The translations under genes were made by a program, and so were the position numbers. A DNA stretch of 64,000 nt from Clostridiales bacterium. GTDB taxonomy: Bacteria > Bacillota > Clostridia > Christensenellales > Aristaeellaceae. This document shows positions 1 to 10,936 of this stretch, piece by piece; the first letter of the stretch is position 1, and each line of letters begins with the position of its first letter. Location: contig SVGJ01000002.1 in assembly GCA_015056415.1 (NCBI GenBank), positions 34,771 through 98,770 on the forward strand. The letters are read 5' to 3'. Under the pieces are notes generated by a model. It searched no databases. It worked only from the letters and a program-made list of their open reading frames with translations, and had not been told where the DNA came from.

Positions 1-1118
1 TTGGCGATGAGCGTACCGGCATTGGTTTCCTCGACGGTATAGGTGGTTCCCACGGGGATGTTGGCGATGGTGTAAGCACCATCGGTGAAGTCCGCGTAGG
101 TCACCACGGTGTCTGTCGTGCCATCGTTGATGGTGAAGCTCAGACCGGTCAGGTCTGCGTCAGCGGGGGTACCCTCGAAGGTCTTGGTGATCTTCAGGCT
201 GCCCACATCCTGCGTATAGGTGTTGGTCAGGGCAATAACCGCTTCGGTGTCCTTGGCGATGATTGCAGTGCCTTCCGTTACGCTGTCTGCGCTCAGGCTG
301 TAGTTGGTGATCAGACCATCTGCGTTGGTTTCCGTGACGGTATAGGTGGTTCCCACGGGGATGTTGGCGATGGTGTAAGCGCCATCGGGGAAGTCCGCAT
401 AGGTCACCACGGTGTTCGTCGTGCCATCGCTGATGGTGAAGCTCAGCTTGCTGAGGTCTGCATCGTCAGGCTGGCCGGAGAAGGTCTTGGTGATCTTCAG
501 GCTGCCCACATCCTGCGTGTACTTGTTGGTCAGCTCAATGATGGCTTCCTCATCCTTGGCGATAGTGGCTTCGCCGCTCGTCACGCTGTCTGCGCTCAGG
601 CTGTAGTTGGCGATGAGCGTACCGGCATTGGTTTCCTCGACGGTATAGGTGGTTCCCACGGGGATGTTGGCGATGGTGTAAGCGCCATCGGGGAAGTCCG
701 CATAGGTCACCACGGTGTTCGTCGTGCCATCGCTGATGGTGAAGCTCAGCTTGCTGAGGTCTGCATCGTCAGGCTGGCCGGAGAAGGTCTTGGTGATCTT
801 CAGGCTGCCCACATCCTGCGTGTACTTGTTGGTCAGCTCAATGATGGCTTCCTCATCCTTGGCGATAGTGGCTTCGCCGCTCGTCACGCTGGCAGTGGTG
901 TCCAGCGTGTAGTTGGTGATCAGACCATCTGCGTTGGTTTCCGTGACGGTGTACTCACCAACTGCCAGATTTTCTATCACTAATTCACCATTTGTGAAAT
1001 TGGCATAGGTATGGTTGGTTTCAGTACCATCGGGCGCGGTCACTTTGAAGCACAGATTGCTGACATCCGTACCCTCCGGCAGGCCGCTGAAGCTCTTCAC
1101 AATCTTCAGAGAACCCAC
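1..1118 (-). repeat. Tandem 303-bp repeats inside the adhesin gene
   Basis: Four consecutive modules start with V-G-S-L-K-I at 1118, 812, 509 and 206. The spacings are 306, 303 and 303 bp. The second and third copies are identical over most of their length (for example 412-587 equals 715-890), while the first and the fourth diverge. The fourth runs off the left edge. In-frame, near-identical copies point to recent duplication and a risk of length variation by slippage or of assembly collapse. Confidence 0.92.
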
Positions 1119-4100
1119 AGCCGGATCATATGTATTGGCAAAAGTAACCTGATTGCTGCTGTAGCGCGCAACCGTTCCCTCTGCCGTTCCCTCGGTAACC
1201 TCAACGTAGTAATCCTCGTTTTCAGTCTCCTCGAGCTCATAAGCGGTGCCGATGGGCAGACCGGTGATGACAATCTTCTCGCCATCCTTCAATTCGAAGG
1301 CGCCGCCATGGGAGATCGTGCCAGTGACAGACACACTGCCATCCTCAGACAAGATCTGATAATCAAAAGTATCCGTCAGGGCTACGCCGTCCTTTTCCAG
1401 AGACAGCGTGAATGTAAAGGCCTCGGTGCAGTCCTCCTGCTCCTTCACAACCTTGCTGACGGTCAGTACGCCAAGCAAGGCATTGGTAATGGTGGTGCCA
1501 TCCTCATTGCTGACGCGATTGCTGGCATAATTCGCCACATTCTGCTCGCGTACATCGTACACATAGGGCACGCCGGACGAGTCGAAAGCGGGCAGTTCGG
1601 TAAAGGTATAGGTCCAGTCATCGCCAATGGGGGCGATAACAACGTTCTCCCGGTACAAAGCATCGTTCTGATACAGATCCACCGTGATGTTCTCAGGACG
1701 CATACCCATCAGGTTGTCGCTGTCCAGCCACTTTTTGGTAACGGTATGGCTGGTCTTGTCGTCGTAGGTGTTGACAAAGGCAATACCGCCATCTGGCAGG
1801 TTATCCACAACCTCGAGGGTACCATCGCCCATATCCCGAATGGTCAGGGTGATGGTGTGGATGGTCTCATCGTAATCCATACCAGCCTGACCGCTGCTGC
1901 GCTCGGCCACTTTGTAGGTCTTGTTGCCCACATCCTCGCCGGTAAAGAGGAGTTCAGCAAAGCTGACCACACCATTTGCATCGTTGGTAGCGGTCTGGAG
2001 CACATAACCGGATTCGTTCATCAGCACGAAGGTGAACTGACCGGCTTCCATATCTGCGCCAACCAGCTGCTTATTCAGCGACAGCTGATAAGCGCCGGAG
2101 GAAGCATAGGTATTGGTAAAGCTGGCATTAGCGGTTTCGTTGGCGGCAATGGTGCCGATTTCGCCAGCGCTTATGACGGTATAACCGGGCACATCGCCTT
2201 CGGTGACGACGTACTGGACGCCGTGGGGAATATTGGTGAATTCGATGCTGTCCCCATCTGCCAGCGTAAAGGTATAGCGGTTGCCATCCTGCGCCACAGC
2301 GGCAGCGTTGCAGTCGATGGTTTCCGTAAACGGCGTACCATCCGGGCCGGTCAGGGTGAGGGTGAAGGGGAATGCCTTCGCCGTGCTGGAAACAGGCGCA
2401 TTCACCACCGTCTTGCTGACAGTCAGGCTGCCGGGTTTGACGGTGTTGGTGAGGGTATCGTCATCGCCATCAAAAGCGACCACAGCATTCAGGGAGCCCC
2501 TGCCGTTGTCGGTCAGGGTGACGGTGACCTTCAGCGGCTCCGTGTCGCAGGCGATGGTATCATCCTGCGGCGCGTCCTCCCGGATCTCATAATGCAGCGT
2601 ACCGGGGGCAGCTGCGCTGATGGGCCCGAACAGCACCGTGCCGTTTTCGGCGTTGGTGGTCTGGTCGATCGCCTGATTGTAGTCGCTGCTGCCGGTGTTC
2701 ATGTCGTACAGCTGGAAGGAGAACTCGTCCTCCTGCAGGGTACGGCCGATCAGTTCCTTATTGGCCTTGATGGAGAAGGAACCGGTGGCGGCATAGGTAT
2801 TGGTGAAGGAAGCCTCTGCCGTACTGTTGGCGGCAATGGTGCCGGTGGCAACAGTGGTATCCAGCGTCCAGCCGGGATAGGTGCCGGTCTCCTTGGCCTC
2901 ATAGGCAACACCGGCGGGGATCTGACTCAGGGTAACGGTGTCGCCGCCTTTCAGGGTCAGCGAACACACACCGTTTGTGACAGCCACATCGGTTTCGCCG
3001 TTCTTGATGGTGCCGCTCCAGGGCAGGTTATCCTTGGTGAAGGATACCTGCACGGTAAACTCGGTATCCTTGGCAGCGTCGCTTGCGCCCTCAATGGTCT
3101 TGCTGATGGCGAGGCTGCCGGGCTTGGTGCGGTTGTGGAATACGGGCGGGCCGGAGAGGACGTTGCCGTCGGCATCGAGGTATTGCAGTTCGATGCACTT
3201 TTTTCCAAGTGTTGCATCGAAATATGTAAGCACTCGCAACTTATAAATGGAAGTATCATATTCGATATCGGGGTCGTAGTCCGGGTCCCCTTCTGCGGGA
3301 ATGATCTCTTTCACTAAATAATCATTCGTAACAGGGCCGGGTTTTGCTGCTGTAATGCTGGAAACATTGAAACTCTGCTCGCCCAGATCGATATTTCCGT
3401 TACCATCGTTGGTAGCTGTTCCAGCAAAGCCGGAAAACTCTGTCGTACCGAGCATCCTATAGATTTTGAATTGGTATGCTTCGGCAGCAGGGGCGCCATC
3501 AACCAGTTTCTTCGCCTGCGCCCGGATGTACAGGGTGTTGGTGCTATTATTCACGTTGGTAAAGCTGGCTTCACTGGTCTTACCGGATTCGATGGTACCC
3601 GCGGTGCCTGTCTGGGTATCGAGCTTCCAGCCAGCGGGCACTTCCTCCCAGACCTCGTAGGTGGTGCCTGCGGGCAGGTTGGGGAAGGTGGCCGTTTCGC
3701 CAGCATGAAGGGTAAAGGTGAACAGACCATCGGTGATCTCCACCTTGGTCTCCTGCTTTTCCCACTGGGCGGTCAGGGTATGGGTACCGCTGGTTGTGTA
3801 TGTATTGGCAGGAATGGTGACCTTGCCATCCCGGTCTGTGTCCTCGAAAACATTGCCCAGCTCATCCTGAAAGCCGGTAAAGATATAGCCGAAGTTATCG
3901 AAACCATTGGTAATTTCTACAGCCTCGCCCAAAGCAGCGGTGACGGGATCCATGGTACCTGAGCCGCCGCCGTGGGCAAACTCGAGAATAACACCACTGG
4001 TTTCCCATTCCCATGTACCGGCGTGGTTGCCATCAAACAGTTCTGCGGTGGTGGCAGCCGTTTGCGTCCTATCATTCACATTAACCCATTTGCCGGTGTA

Positions 4101-7100
4101 GGGCGAAATCGTCGAGGGTGAGGGCAAACTGGTCGTGGAGGAGATGGTCTTGTCCGTCAGGGTGATCCTTCTGAACTTACTGCTGCTGTTTGTGAAACTC
4201 TGAGTTTTCATGTTTGAGGGGATCACAAACCCGCTGCCAAGGATCAGTTCATGGTCTGCAGCACTGGAGCCGGTGGCAAACATACTGCTGATGCCGGATG
4301 TACTTGTGACCTTGTCAAGGCTAAGGCCGCTTGCATCGATTTTTCCCATAGCACGGCAATTCTGGAACATGCTTCTGTAGGTTGTAACGTTTGCCGTGTT
4401 CCAGCTGCTGGTATCGATGGGCCCTGTCAGCGCATAACAATTATAGAACATGTAAGACATGTTCGCGATCCCATCCACTGTCCAGCCGCTTACATCGATG
4501 CTGGTCAGCTTCTGGCAGTCAGCAAACATATAGTAGAATGTTCCGTTGGTGGCCGAGGTGTTCATACGCCAATTACTTACATCCAACTGGGTAAGCGCCT
4601 CGCAGCCGCGGAACATATACTGGAAGTTGCTGCCGCTGCTCATGTCCCAACCGCCCACATCAATGGAAGTAATCCCATCCTGCATCATAAACATGCTGGC
4701 GAAATTGGTTACATTGCTGGTATCCCAGTTTTCTTCACCGATCAGCGTAGTCAGGCTGCCGTTGAAAGAGGTGCTGGCAGTGCTGAACATAGAAGACATG
4801 TCCGTCACCTTGCTGGTATCCAGCATGGACAGATCGGCAGAGGTCAGGTTGGGCGATTTGAACATGCCGCTGGTGCTGGCAGGCTTCAGACCGCCTTCCA
4901 TGGAGACTGTCTTCACCAGAGAATACTCGTCGAACCAGGGCCAGTTGAACGTCGCCTGGGACGGATTCTCCGTATTGGACAGCAGGTAATAGTACACATC
5001 TCCGCTCTTGACGTCATAAATGCCTTCAGTAAATGTGATGGTCACTCCGTCGCTGAATGTATACGTCCCATCCGCATTCGGCGCAGCGCGGAAAATGACC
5101 AGATTACCATCCGCATCCAGACGGGCCAGAGGCGTGAGGGCCGCATCACTTTCAGACAGCACATAATAATCATTCGCCCGTGCACCAGGGGCTGCCGCGC
5201 TGGCCAGCACGGCCTTGTTGCCGGGCAGGGTGCGCAGCAGTTCGCTGATGGCAGCCTTGGCGGCAGAAAGCTCATATTCGATCTCTTCGGGCAGGTTTTC
5301 GCCGGTGAGGCGCACATGGAAAGTGAACTCCTGCTGCGGATCGGCGGTGCCGGTCACCTGCTTGGTCACGCTCAGGGAACCGGGTTCCGCGCCGTTGGTG
5401 AATACGGGCAGCACAACATTGTCCTGCGCATCCACCACTTCCTGCGCAAAGGAAAGCACACCATTGCCGGCATCACTGGGGGTGATGCGGACGATGTATT
5501 CGGTTTTGTCGTAAACAATACCTTCCTTGCCGTCGTCCTTTTCCACCAGCAGGTAGGAATAGACGTTGGGGTTCTCCGGGTCGCCGCTCAGGTCATCCTG
5601 ATCGAAGGCAAGACCGGTAAAGGAGATAACGCCGTCGGCATCATTCTTGGCGGTCATGACAGGCTCGCCTGCCCTGGTGCCGGTCACCTCGTCATAGGCA
5701 TAGAGCTCAAAGGTGAAGTCTTCTCCTTCAAGCTCGCCGCCCTGCATCACCTTCCACGCCTTGAACTCGGTAGAGCCGCTGGCGCTGTATTCATTGGTGA
5801 AGGAGGGTTCGCCGCCGGGATACGCAATATCAGCAACCAGATTTCCGTTTCCGTCGTCGGTCACGGTCACGGTTACCGGGAATTCGGCTGTATCGAAAAC
5901 AATACCGCCGGTTTCCTCGGGCACGCGCTCCACGATGGTATATTCGTAGGTCTTGCCCACATCCTCGCCGGTCAGGTTCAGGGTAAAGGTGGCCTGTGCC
6001 ACGCTGGCGCCGTCCTGATCTGTGGGCTGACCGTTGGAGGCGCTCATGACCACATTGCCATCGGCATCCTTCAGGTCAAAGATGAACTGGCCACGATTCA
6101 TGGCGCCGCCCTGGAAGGTCTTGCTGACGGGAATGGTGGCGCTGCCGCTGGCAGAATACTGGTTGACAAAGGAGACCTCTGCCGTGCTGCCGGCCAGAAT
6201 CATGCCGGAGGTATTTTCAGCCTTGGTCTGGGTATAGCCGGGCTTGGCGGTTTCCTCCACCCGGTAGGAAGCGTCGGAAGGCAGATCGTAAACCACGGCT
6301 TTCTGACCTGCGCTCAGCTGGATGGTACCATTGCAGGAAACCGTGCCGCTGGACACTTCCATGCCGTTTTCATCAAATACCTTATAGTCATAGGCGCTGG
6401 TCAGCGGCTTGTTTTCGCCGTCTTCCTCCCGGGTGAGCACCAGCTTGAATTCAAACGCCGTGCTGCCGGAGGCCCCGCCTGCCATCGCCTTGCTGATGGC
6501 CAGATCGCCATAGGGCGCATAGGTGTTGACCAGATTGCCGTCCACATAGGTGGCCACATAACCGGGCACATATTCCTCGCGGACTTCGTACCGGTATTCT
6601 TCGCCACCGGGAGCATACTTGTCCAGATCCGCAAAACGGTAGCTCCATTCACCGTTTTCCTTGGCGGACATATTGACGGAGGTTTTCAGCATTCCATTGC
6701 AGTACAGCCCGATGCTTACCTTGTCGGGACGGGTACCGTAGGCGTTGTCATTGTCCTCCCAGATTTTCTTGCCCTCGATGGTAACCTTTTCATTTTCGTG
6801 AATGTTGTACAGGGTATATTCGGTATCGCCGGTGTTCTTCACGGACAGGCGATAGCCGGGAATCTCATTTTCCTGGAAGCTGTACAGATACGGCGTGCCG
6901 TTTTCATCCACCACATCGATCTGGTAGAAGGTATGCTTCCACTGGTTGGTCTCGTTCAGCACAACCGTCAGAGGCTGACCATCCGGGCCGGTAACCGGCT
7001 GGCTGGTTCCCGCTGCGCCAATGGCTTTGCGCATCAGGGTAACCGTCACCTCGTCCGGGCGCAGGCCGTCGTGGTTGTTGTCATCCTGCCATTCCTTGAC

Positions 7101-10100
7101 GATGCTCACCTGTCCGGGCAGGATGCCCACGCGGGTATAGTCGTTGCGGGTCATCTTGCGGGCGGAGTCGCCGGTGTTGTCGCTGTCGCTCTGGGTGGAG
7201 ATGATGCGGGCATTGTTGTAGGCATACATGTTGTTTTCCGCATCACCGGCGGCTTCCCAGTCCACATTGCCGGAGGCATCGTGGGCATAGGCGCCCTTGG
7301 CGTTCCATTCGTTGGGATCGCCGTTGTCGTCGGGGGCGGTCATATGCAGATAGGCCATCATGCTTTCGCCGGGATGCAGCTCAAACACGCCACCCGCCGC
7401 AGTCTGGCTGGCATCAATGGCAATGGCGGTTACCTTCACACCGGCAGGCACCGTCCACAGGCCGTTTGCATCCACCTGCGCAGCTGTCCACAGATCGCTG
7501 GTGAGCACATATTCCGGCTTGGCGATCAGTTCGGCCATTTCCACATCGGAGGGGTTGGGATTGGTGGTATCAGGGAAATTGATCTCCTGCATGGCATAGT
7601 ACAAAACAGGCGCAGAACCGGCCTTGATGAACTCGGATACATCCACGCTGACCAGGGTGCCCTGCCACTGGCCTTCGCCCTGCCAGTCGCCTGCCCAGTT
7701 TTTCTTGCTTTCCCGGTCGTTGTAGTCGTCTGCCTTGGTCACATCGCCGGCGGGAATATCGTAGTTTTCGATGGTATCGTAAATCACGATATCCCGGGTG
7801 ATGGTATTGGCCAGAGATTCCACGCGCAAGCGGTAGGTGTAGTTCTGGCCTTCGTATACCGTTACCTGTTCCTGCCCGGCCAGGCCCTGTGTCCACACGC
7901 CCACCAAATCGTTGGAAACGCTCTTGTTCAGGCTGGAAACAGCGTACATTTCCACGTTGATGGTGTTCTCGGCGCTGCTGTAGACGAACACCGGGTTATC
8001 ATGATTGGGATTCAGATCCGTCATGGCATTTGCCACATCGGAGGGCATAGAGGGGGTGGTCACATTGTTACCGGCAAGGGGATTGTCCGGCTCGCCGCTC
8101 TCGTTGTCCACGGAGCCAAGGGCGTCATTGTTTTCCCCGCAGGATTCAAAGGCGATATAGTTCACCAGATCCATGCCCAGATCCTTGGCGCTTTCCCAGG
8201 AATACACCGCATCAAAGGAGATGGTGATCACATCGCGCCAGCCATCATCCGTTTCTTCGGGCACAGGGGTCAGATCAGCCTCCACTACCAACAGGGTGCG
8301 GCCACTGCCTTTGTAGTTGGGAATGGCGTACTGGGTGGTAACGCTGTCGCTGCCGCGCAGCTGTACAGAATCCATCACGGGGGTCACGCCGGGGGGCAGC
8401 AGATCATACCAGATGCCTGCCGTTTCCTTGGCGATCACGCCGGCTTCCACCGCCTCATCATACTCGGCGCGATCTTTCAGATTGCTCTGCTCGTATACAT
8501 TGGCGGTATAGTGCAGATCGGCACACTTATTCTGGGTGTCGTTCTCATAGGTCATGGACTTATCCATGGTAACGCCGTAGCTGGCGCCGTTCAGCGTGGC
8601 ACGGGAGGAATCGTAGAAATCCTCCTCAGGCGGGAGCTGTTCGCCGCCTTCTGCCGCCTGTTCATAGCCCACCCAGCCATAAACATCCATTTTCACGTCG
8701 TTCTTGAACTTGGTGGTGGGGTTGTCATCAGCGGCAAAGAGCTGCTCCACAAGGCCGGACACCTTTTCACTGTCCGCCTTGAGCAGGATGGTATTGTCCA
8801 GCGTCCAGGTGATGGCGGCCACATCGCAGGGAGTAACCGTATTCCCGCCAAAAACGTTGCTCTGGAAGCTGTGGCGGGTCTGGATAACATTTTCAGGGAA
8901 AGTGATGGTCTTGCCATCGGCAGTAACGCCATTGGCTGGGGTGATCTGCATTTCGCCCTTGCCATCGCTGCCCCACATCACGGTGGCGGCTGTCTGCCAG
9001 GTGGCGCCATCGGTGGTGTATTCGATAGTCAGATCCGGGATGGGCAGCGAGCTGTCCGGCACATAGCCGTAGGTGGCATCGGCGCGCTTGCCCCAGATCT
9101 GCAAGGTGGGCACCTTGATGGTCATGGTGCGGATTTCGTAGTCTTCCGCAGTCAGGGGATCGCCATCAAAACCCACGAAAGTCTGGTAGTCTTCAATCAC
9201 CTGCCGCCAGCCATAGAGACCGTAATCCTCGGGGCTGTGCTGCTCGGGGCCCACCACTCCGGGATAAGTAAGATGGCTGGTCCACTTGTAGCCATAGCCG
9301 GCAGACTCCAGCTGGAATTTCATTTCCACGTCTTCGCCCTTTTGCAGCTGGTTGAGGGCATAGCCGTAGTTCCAGTCCTTGTTGATTTTGGACTCGGTAT
9401 ATTTGAACACCTCAAAATGGCCGGTGGGCTTGGACCATTCCATGGGCGCAAAGGAATGTTCGCCCAGAGCCTCTGCGGTGGTTTCCACCCGTTGGTCATC
9501 GTCGGTTGCGGCATCTACTTCCGTAACCGTCCACGTTGCTTCGTTTTCAAACAGATAGTTGATGCGGGGATCGTCTTCCTTGGCATAGGTGAAATCGGCA
9601 CGGGGATAAGCCGTCCACACATACACGGTGTGCTCGTAAGCTTCCTTGGTGTCGGGGCAGTAATCGTTTTCAAAAAGGACAGCATTGAGGGTATCGCCGT
9701 TGATGGTCGGGGTTTGGCCGTCATACTCCGTCACGCCCAGCAGAATGCCTTCGGATACCTTTTGGGTTTTGTTCCGGTCTGCATCCAGAAGATAGGCGCC
9801 CAGCTGCTGATCCTCCACGCTGAGGGTGAAGGGCTGGTTGCCCTCATGATACACATAGGTATACCACGGGATATAAAGGTAATCTTCCGGATTGGCTCCG
9901 GGAACACGCTCCGCAAGAGCATCGTACATTGCCTGCGGGATTTCCTTGTTGGTGCCGTCGAAGAAGTTTTCGTTGTTTTTATAGGCAGCGGTCACCTTGG
10001 CGTAGGTATCGATCTGGGCAGTCAGTGCCTTGCTGTAGGCGCTGATCACATTGCCCTGATTGGTTTTCACTTCCACAGTCGCCTGAATGGGGTCGCTGAC

Positions 10101-10715
10101 AGCCATATCCACCACATCCAGCGGATTCACATCCTTGATGGTGAACTGGAAGGTGGCAGTGCTGGTAGCGCCGATGGTACAGGTGTTGGTGATGATGTAT
10201 TCCCCATCAACCAATTCCCAGTTGAAATCAGCCTTGGTGGAGGGAGCCTGCGGCACAGGCAGGGCCAGCGTATCCAGATAGCTGTCCGGATCTACTGTTC
10301 CTTCCCCATTAGCGATGGTTCGGCCATGGATTACCTGCGCAGGAATGCGCAGGGTAATATCTCCAGGCTGGTAATCATACTGGCCAGAGAAGGCTACTTC
10401 CACCTGATATTTCATTTCCACTGGATCGGCAGTATCGGGAGCAAGGTACAGATGCTCCAGCGAAGTAACAGGGGCATCGCCCACCGCCTCCGTTTCGGGC
10501 TTATCTGTACTGTCTTCGGTAATCCACTGGATGGAGAGGGTCTCGATTCTGGTACCATCCAAATCGTTGCCTGCTTCCGCCACTGCAGAAGGCAACACAT
10601 GCCGGAGAGGATTCGTGTCCTCCACACCAGTCTGGCCCATCGCCGAAAACAGCATCAGAGCCACCATAAGCCATGTTGCGATTCTCATCCAGATGTGATT
10701 TGTTACTTTCTTCAT
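1..10715 (-). CDS. Giant secreted surface adhesin (Cna-B/BspA-like), 3-prime end outside window
   Basis: At least 3571 codons are open from ATG 10715 to the left edge, where the gene continues. GGAG lies 8 nt before the start. The protein begins with a charged-hydrophobic signal peptide (MKKVTNHIWMRIATW, then a LMVALMLFSAMG core). Residues about 50-1180 are a large N-terminal region. From about 1200 come Cna-B-type modules (e.g. VSIVKEWQDDNNHDGLRPDE, VTIEGKKIWEDNDNAYGTRP, HTVTKKWLDSDN near 2985) and many FctA/DUF7601-like pilin modules. Residues about 1925-2170 are BspA/DUF285 repeats (DTSKVTDMSSMF, GWDMSSGSNFQYMF), followed by an InlB-type B-repeat ending LTAQWEKQ near 2310. The last part is four copies of a 101-residue module. 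Cna-B and FctA families form intramolecular isopeptide bonds in wall-anchored adhesins and pili. An LPXTG signal would lie beyond the window. Host or matrix adhesion is inferred. Confidence 0.9.
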   Translation of the reverse strand, partial: MKKVTNHIWMRIATWLMVALMLFSAMGQTGVEDTNPLRHVLPSAVAEAGNDLDGTRIETLSIQWITEDSTDKPETEAVGDAPVTSLEHLYLAPDTADPVEMKYQVEVAFSGQYDYQPGDITLRIPAQVIHGRTIANGEGTVDPDSYLDTLALPVPQAPSTKADFNWELVDGEYIITNTCTIGATSTATFQFTIKDVNPLDVVDMAVSDPIQATVEVKTNQGNVISAYSKALTAQIDTYAKVTAAYKNNENFFDGTNKEIPQAMYDALAERVPGANPEDYLYIPWYTYVYHEGNQPFTLSVEDQQLGAYLLDADRNKTQKVSEGILLGVTEYDGQTPTINGDTLNAVLFENDYCPDTKEAYEHTVYVWTAYPRADFTYAKEDDPRINYLFENEATWTVTEVDAATDDDQRVETTAEALGEHSFAPMEWSKPTGHFEVFKYTESKINKDWNYGYALNQLQKGEDVEMKFQLESAGYGYKWTSHLTYPGVVGPEQHSPEDYGLYGWRQVIEDYQTFVGFDGDPLTAEDYEIRTMTIKVPTLQIWGKRADATYGYVPDSSLPIPDLTIEYTTDGATWQTAATVMWGSDGKGEMQITPANGVTADGKTITFPENVIQTRHSFQSNVFGGNTVTPCDVAAITWTLDNTILLKADSEKVSGLVEQLFAADDNPTTKFKNDVKMDVYGWVGYEQAAEGGEQLPPEEDFYDSSRATLNGASYGVTMDKSMTYENDTQNKCADLHYTANVYEQSNLKDRAEYDEAVEAGVIAKETAGIWYDLLPPGVTPVMDSVQLRGSDSVTTQYAIPNYKGSGRTLLVVEADLTPVPEETDDGWRDVITISFDAVYSWESAKDLGMDLVNYIAFESCGENNDALGSVDNESGEPDNPLAGNNVTTPSMPSDVANAMTDLNPNHDNPVFVYSSAENTINVEMYAVSSLNKSVSNDLVGVWTQGLAGQEQVTVYEGQNYTYRLRVESLANTITRDIVIYDTIENYDIPAGDVTKADDYNDRESKKNWAGDWQGEGQWQGTLVSVDVSEFIKAGSAPVLYYAMQEINFPDTTNPNPSDVEMAELIAKPEYVLTSDLWTAAQVDANGLWTVPAGVKVTAIAIDASQTAAGGVFELHPGESMMAYLHMTAPDDNGDPNEWNAKGAYAHDASGNVDWEAAGDAENNMYAYNNARIISTQSDSDNTGDSARKMTRNDYTRVGILPGQVSIVKEWQDDNNHDGLRPDEVTVTLMRKAIGAAGTSQPVTGPDGQPLTVVLNETNQWKHTFYQIDVVDENGTPYLYSFQENEIPGYRLSVKNTGDTEYTLYNIHENEKVTIEGKKIWEDNDNAYGTRPDKVSIGLYCNGMLKTSVNMSAKENGEWSYRFADLDKYAPGGEEYRYEVREEYVPGYVATYVDGNLVNTYAPYGDLAISKAMAGGASGSTAFEFKLVLTREEDGENKPLTSAYDYKVFDENGMEVSSGTVSCNGTIQLSAGQKAVVYDLPSDASYRVEETAKPGYTQTKAENTSGMILAGSTAEVSFVNQYSASGSATIPVSKTFQGGAMNRGQFIFDLKDADGNVVMSASNGQPTDQDGASVAQATFTLNLTGEDVGKTYEYTIVERVPEETGGIVFDTAEFPVTVTVTDDGNGNLVADIAYPGGEPSFTNEYSASGSTEFKAWKVMQGGELEGEDFTFELYAYDEVTGTRAGEPVMTAKNDADGVISFTGLAFDQDDLSGDPENPNVYSYLLVEKDDGKEGIVYDKTEYIVRITPSDAGNGVLSFAQEVVDAQDNVVLPVFTNGAEPGSLSVTKQVTGTADPQQEFTFHVRLTGENLPEEIEYELSAAKAAISELLRTLPGNKAVLASAAAPGARANDYYVLSESDAALTPLARLDADGNLVIFRAAPNADGTYTFSDGVTITFTEGIYDVKSGDVYYYLLSNTENPSQATFNWPWFDEYSLVKTVSMEGGLKPASTSGMFKSPNLTSADLSMLDTSKVTDMSSMFSTASTSFNGSLTTLIGEENWDTSNVTNFASMFMMQDGITSIDVGGWDMSSGSNFQYMFRGCEALTQLDVSNWRMNTSATNGTFYYMFADCQKLTSIDVSGWTVDGIANMSYMFYNCYALTGPIDTSSWNTANVTTYRSMFQNCRAMGKIDASGLSLDKVTSTSGISSMFATGSSAADHELILGSGFVIPSNMKTQSFTNSSSKFRRITLTDKTISSTTSLPSPSTISPYTGKWVNVNDRTQTAATTAELFDGNHAGTWEWETSGVILEFAHGGGSGTMDPVTAALGEAVEITNGFDNFGYIFTGFQDELGNVFEDTDRDGKVTIPANTYTTSGTHTLTAQWEKQETKVEITDGLFTFTLHAGETATFPNLPAGTTYEVWEEVPAGWKLDTQTGTAGTIESGKTSEASFTNVNNSTNTLYIRAQAKKLVDGAPAAEAYQFKIYRMLGTTEFSGFAGTATNDGNGNIDLGEQSFNVSSITAAKPGPVTNDYLVKEIIPAEGDPDYDPDIEYDTSIYKLRVLTYFDATLGKKCIELQYLDADGNVLSGPPVFHNRTKPGSLAISKTIEGASDAAKDTEFTVQVSFTKDNLPWSGTIKNGETDVAVTNGVCSLTLKGGDTVTLSQIPAGVAYEAKETGTYPGWTLDTTVATGTIAANSTAEASFTNTYAATGSFSIKANKELIGRTLQEDEFSFQLYDMNTGSSDYNQAIDQTTNAENGTVLFGPISAAAPGTLHYEIREDAPQDDTIACDTEPLKVTVTLTDNGRGSLNAVVAFDGDDDTLTNTVKPGSLTVSKTVVNAPVSSTAKAFPFTLTLTGPDGTPFTETIDCNAAAVAQDGNRYTFTLADGDSIEFTNIPHGVQYVVTEGDVPGYTVISAGEIGTIAANETANASFTNTYASSGAYQLSLNKQLVGADMEAGQFTFVLMNESGYVLQTATNDANGVVSFAELLFTGEDVGNKTYKVAERSSGQAGMDYDETIHTITLTIRDMGDGTLEVVDNLPDGGIAFVNTYDDKTSHTVTKKWLDSDNLMGMRPENITVDLYQNDALYRENVVIAPIGDDWTYTFTELPAFDSSGVPYVYDVREQNVANYASNRVSNEDGTTITNALLGVLTVSKVVKEQEDCTEAFTFTLSLEKDGVALTDTFDYQILSEDGSVSVTGTISHGGAFELKDGEKIVITGLPIGTAYELEETENEDYYVEVTEGTAEGTVARYSSNQVTFANTYDPAVGSLKIVKSFSGLPEGTDVSNLCFKVTAPDGTETNHTYANFTNGELVIENLAVGEYTVTETNADGLITNYTLDTTASVTSGEATIAKDEEAIIELTNKYTQDVGSLKITKTFSGQPDDADLSKLSFTISDGTTNTVVTYADFPDGAYTIANIPVGTTYTVEETNAGTLIANYSLSADSVTSGEATIAKDEEAIIELTNKYTQDVGSLKITKTFSGQPDDADLSKLSFTISDGTTNTVVTYADFPDGAYTIANIPVGTTYTVTETNADGLITNYSLSADSVTEGTAIIAKDTEAVIALTNTYTQDVGSLKITKTFEGTPADADLTGLSFTINDGTTDTVVTYADFTDGAYTIANIPVGTTYTVEETNAGTLIA

Positions 10716-10830
10716 TTGCGCCACTCCTGTCTTATACCTGTGCCGGAAAACGATCATCGGAAGAATGAATATCGAAAGGAAATTGATAGATCAACGGGAA
10801 AGCATTTCAACGAACAGCAAAATTTTACAA

Positions 10831-10841
10831 ATTATATTATA
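10831..10841 (-). promoter_or_regulatory. Possible -10 region of the adhesin gene
   Basis: Two overlapping TATAAT hexamers on the minus strand (10841-10836 and 10836-10831) lie in an AT-rich stretch about 115 bp upstream of the adhesin start. No good -35 sits at 16-18 bp, so the assignment is weak. The rest of 10716-10936 holds no other signal I can name. Confidence 0.3.
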
Positions 10842-10936
10842 CACTATATTTTTTGTATGATATGTTACAAAAGATGTACAGTTTCGTTACGTATTAACAA
10901 AACTTTTGAATTTTCCGTTACCACGAATATGCCTTT

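Noticed and set aside
1..1118. CRISPR array reading of the regular repeats at the left end
   Set aside because: The units are 303 bp, in frame and part of a coding sequence, without short repeats separated by unique spacers.
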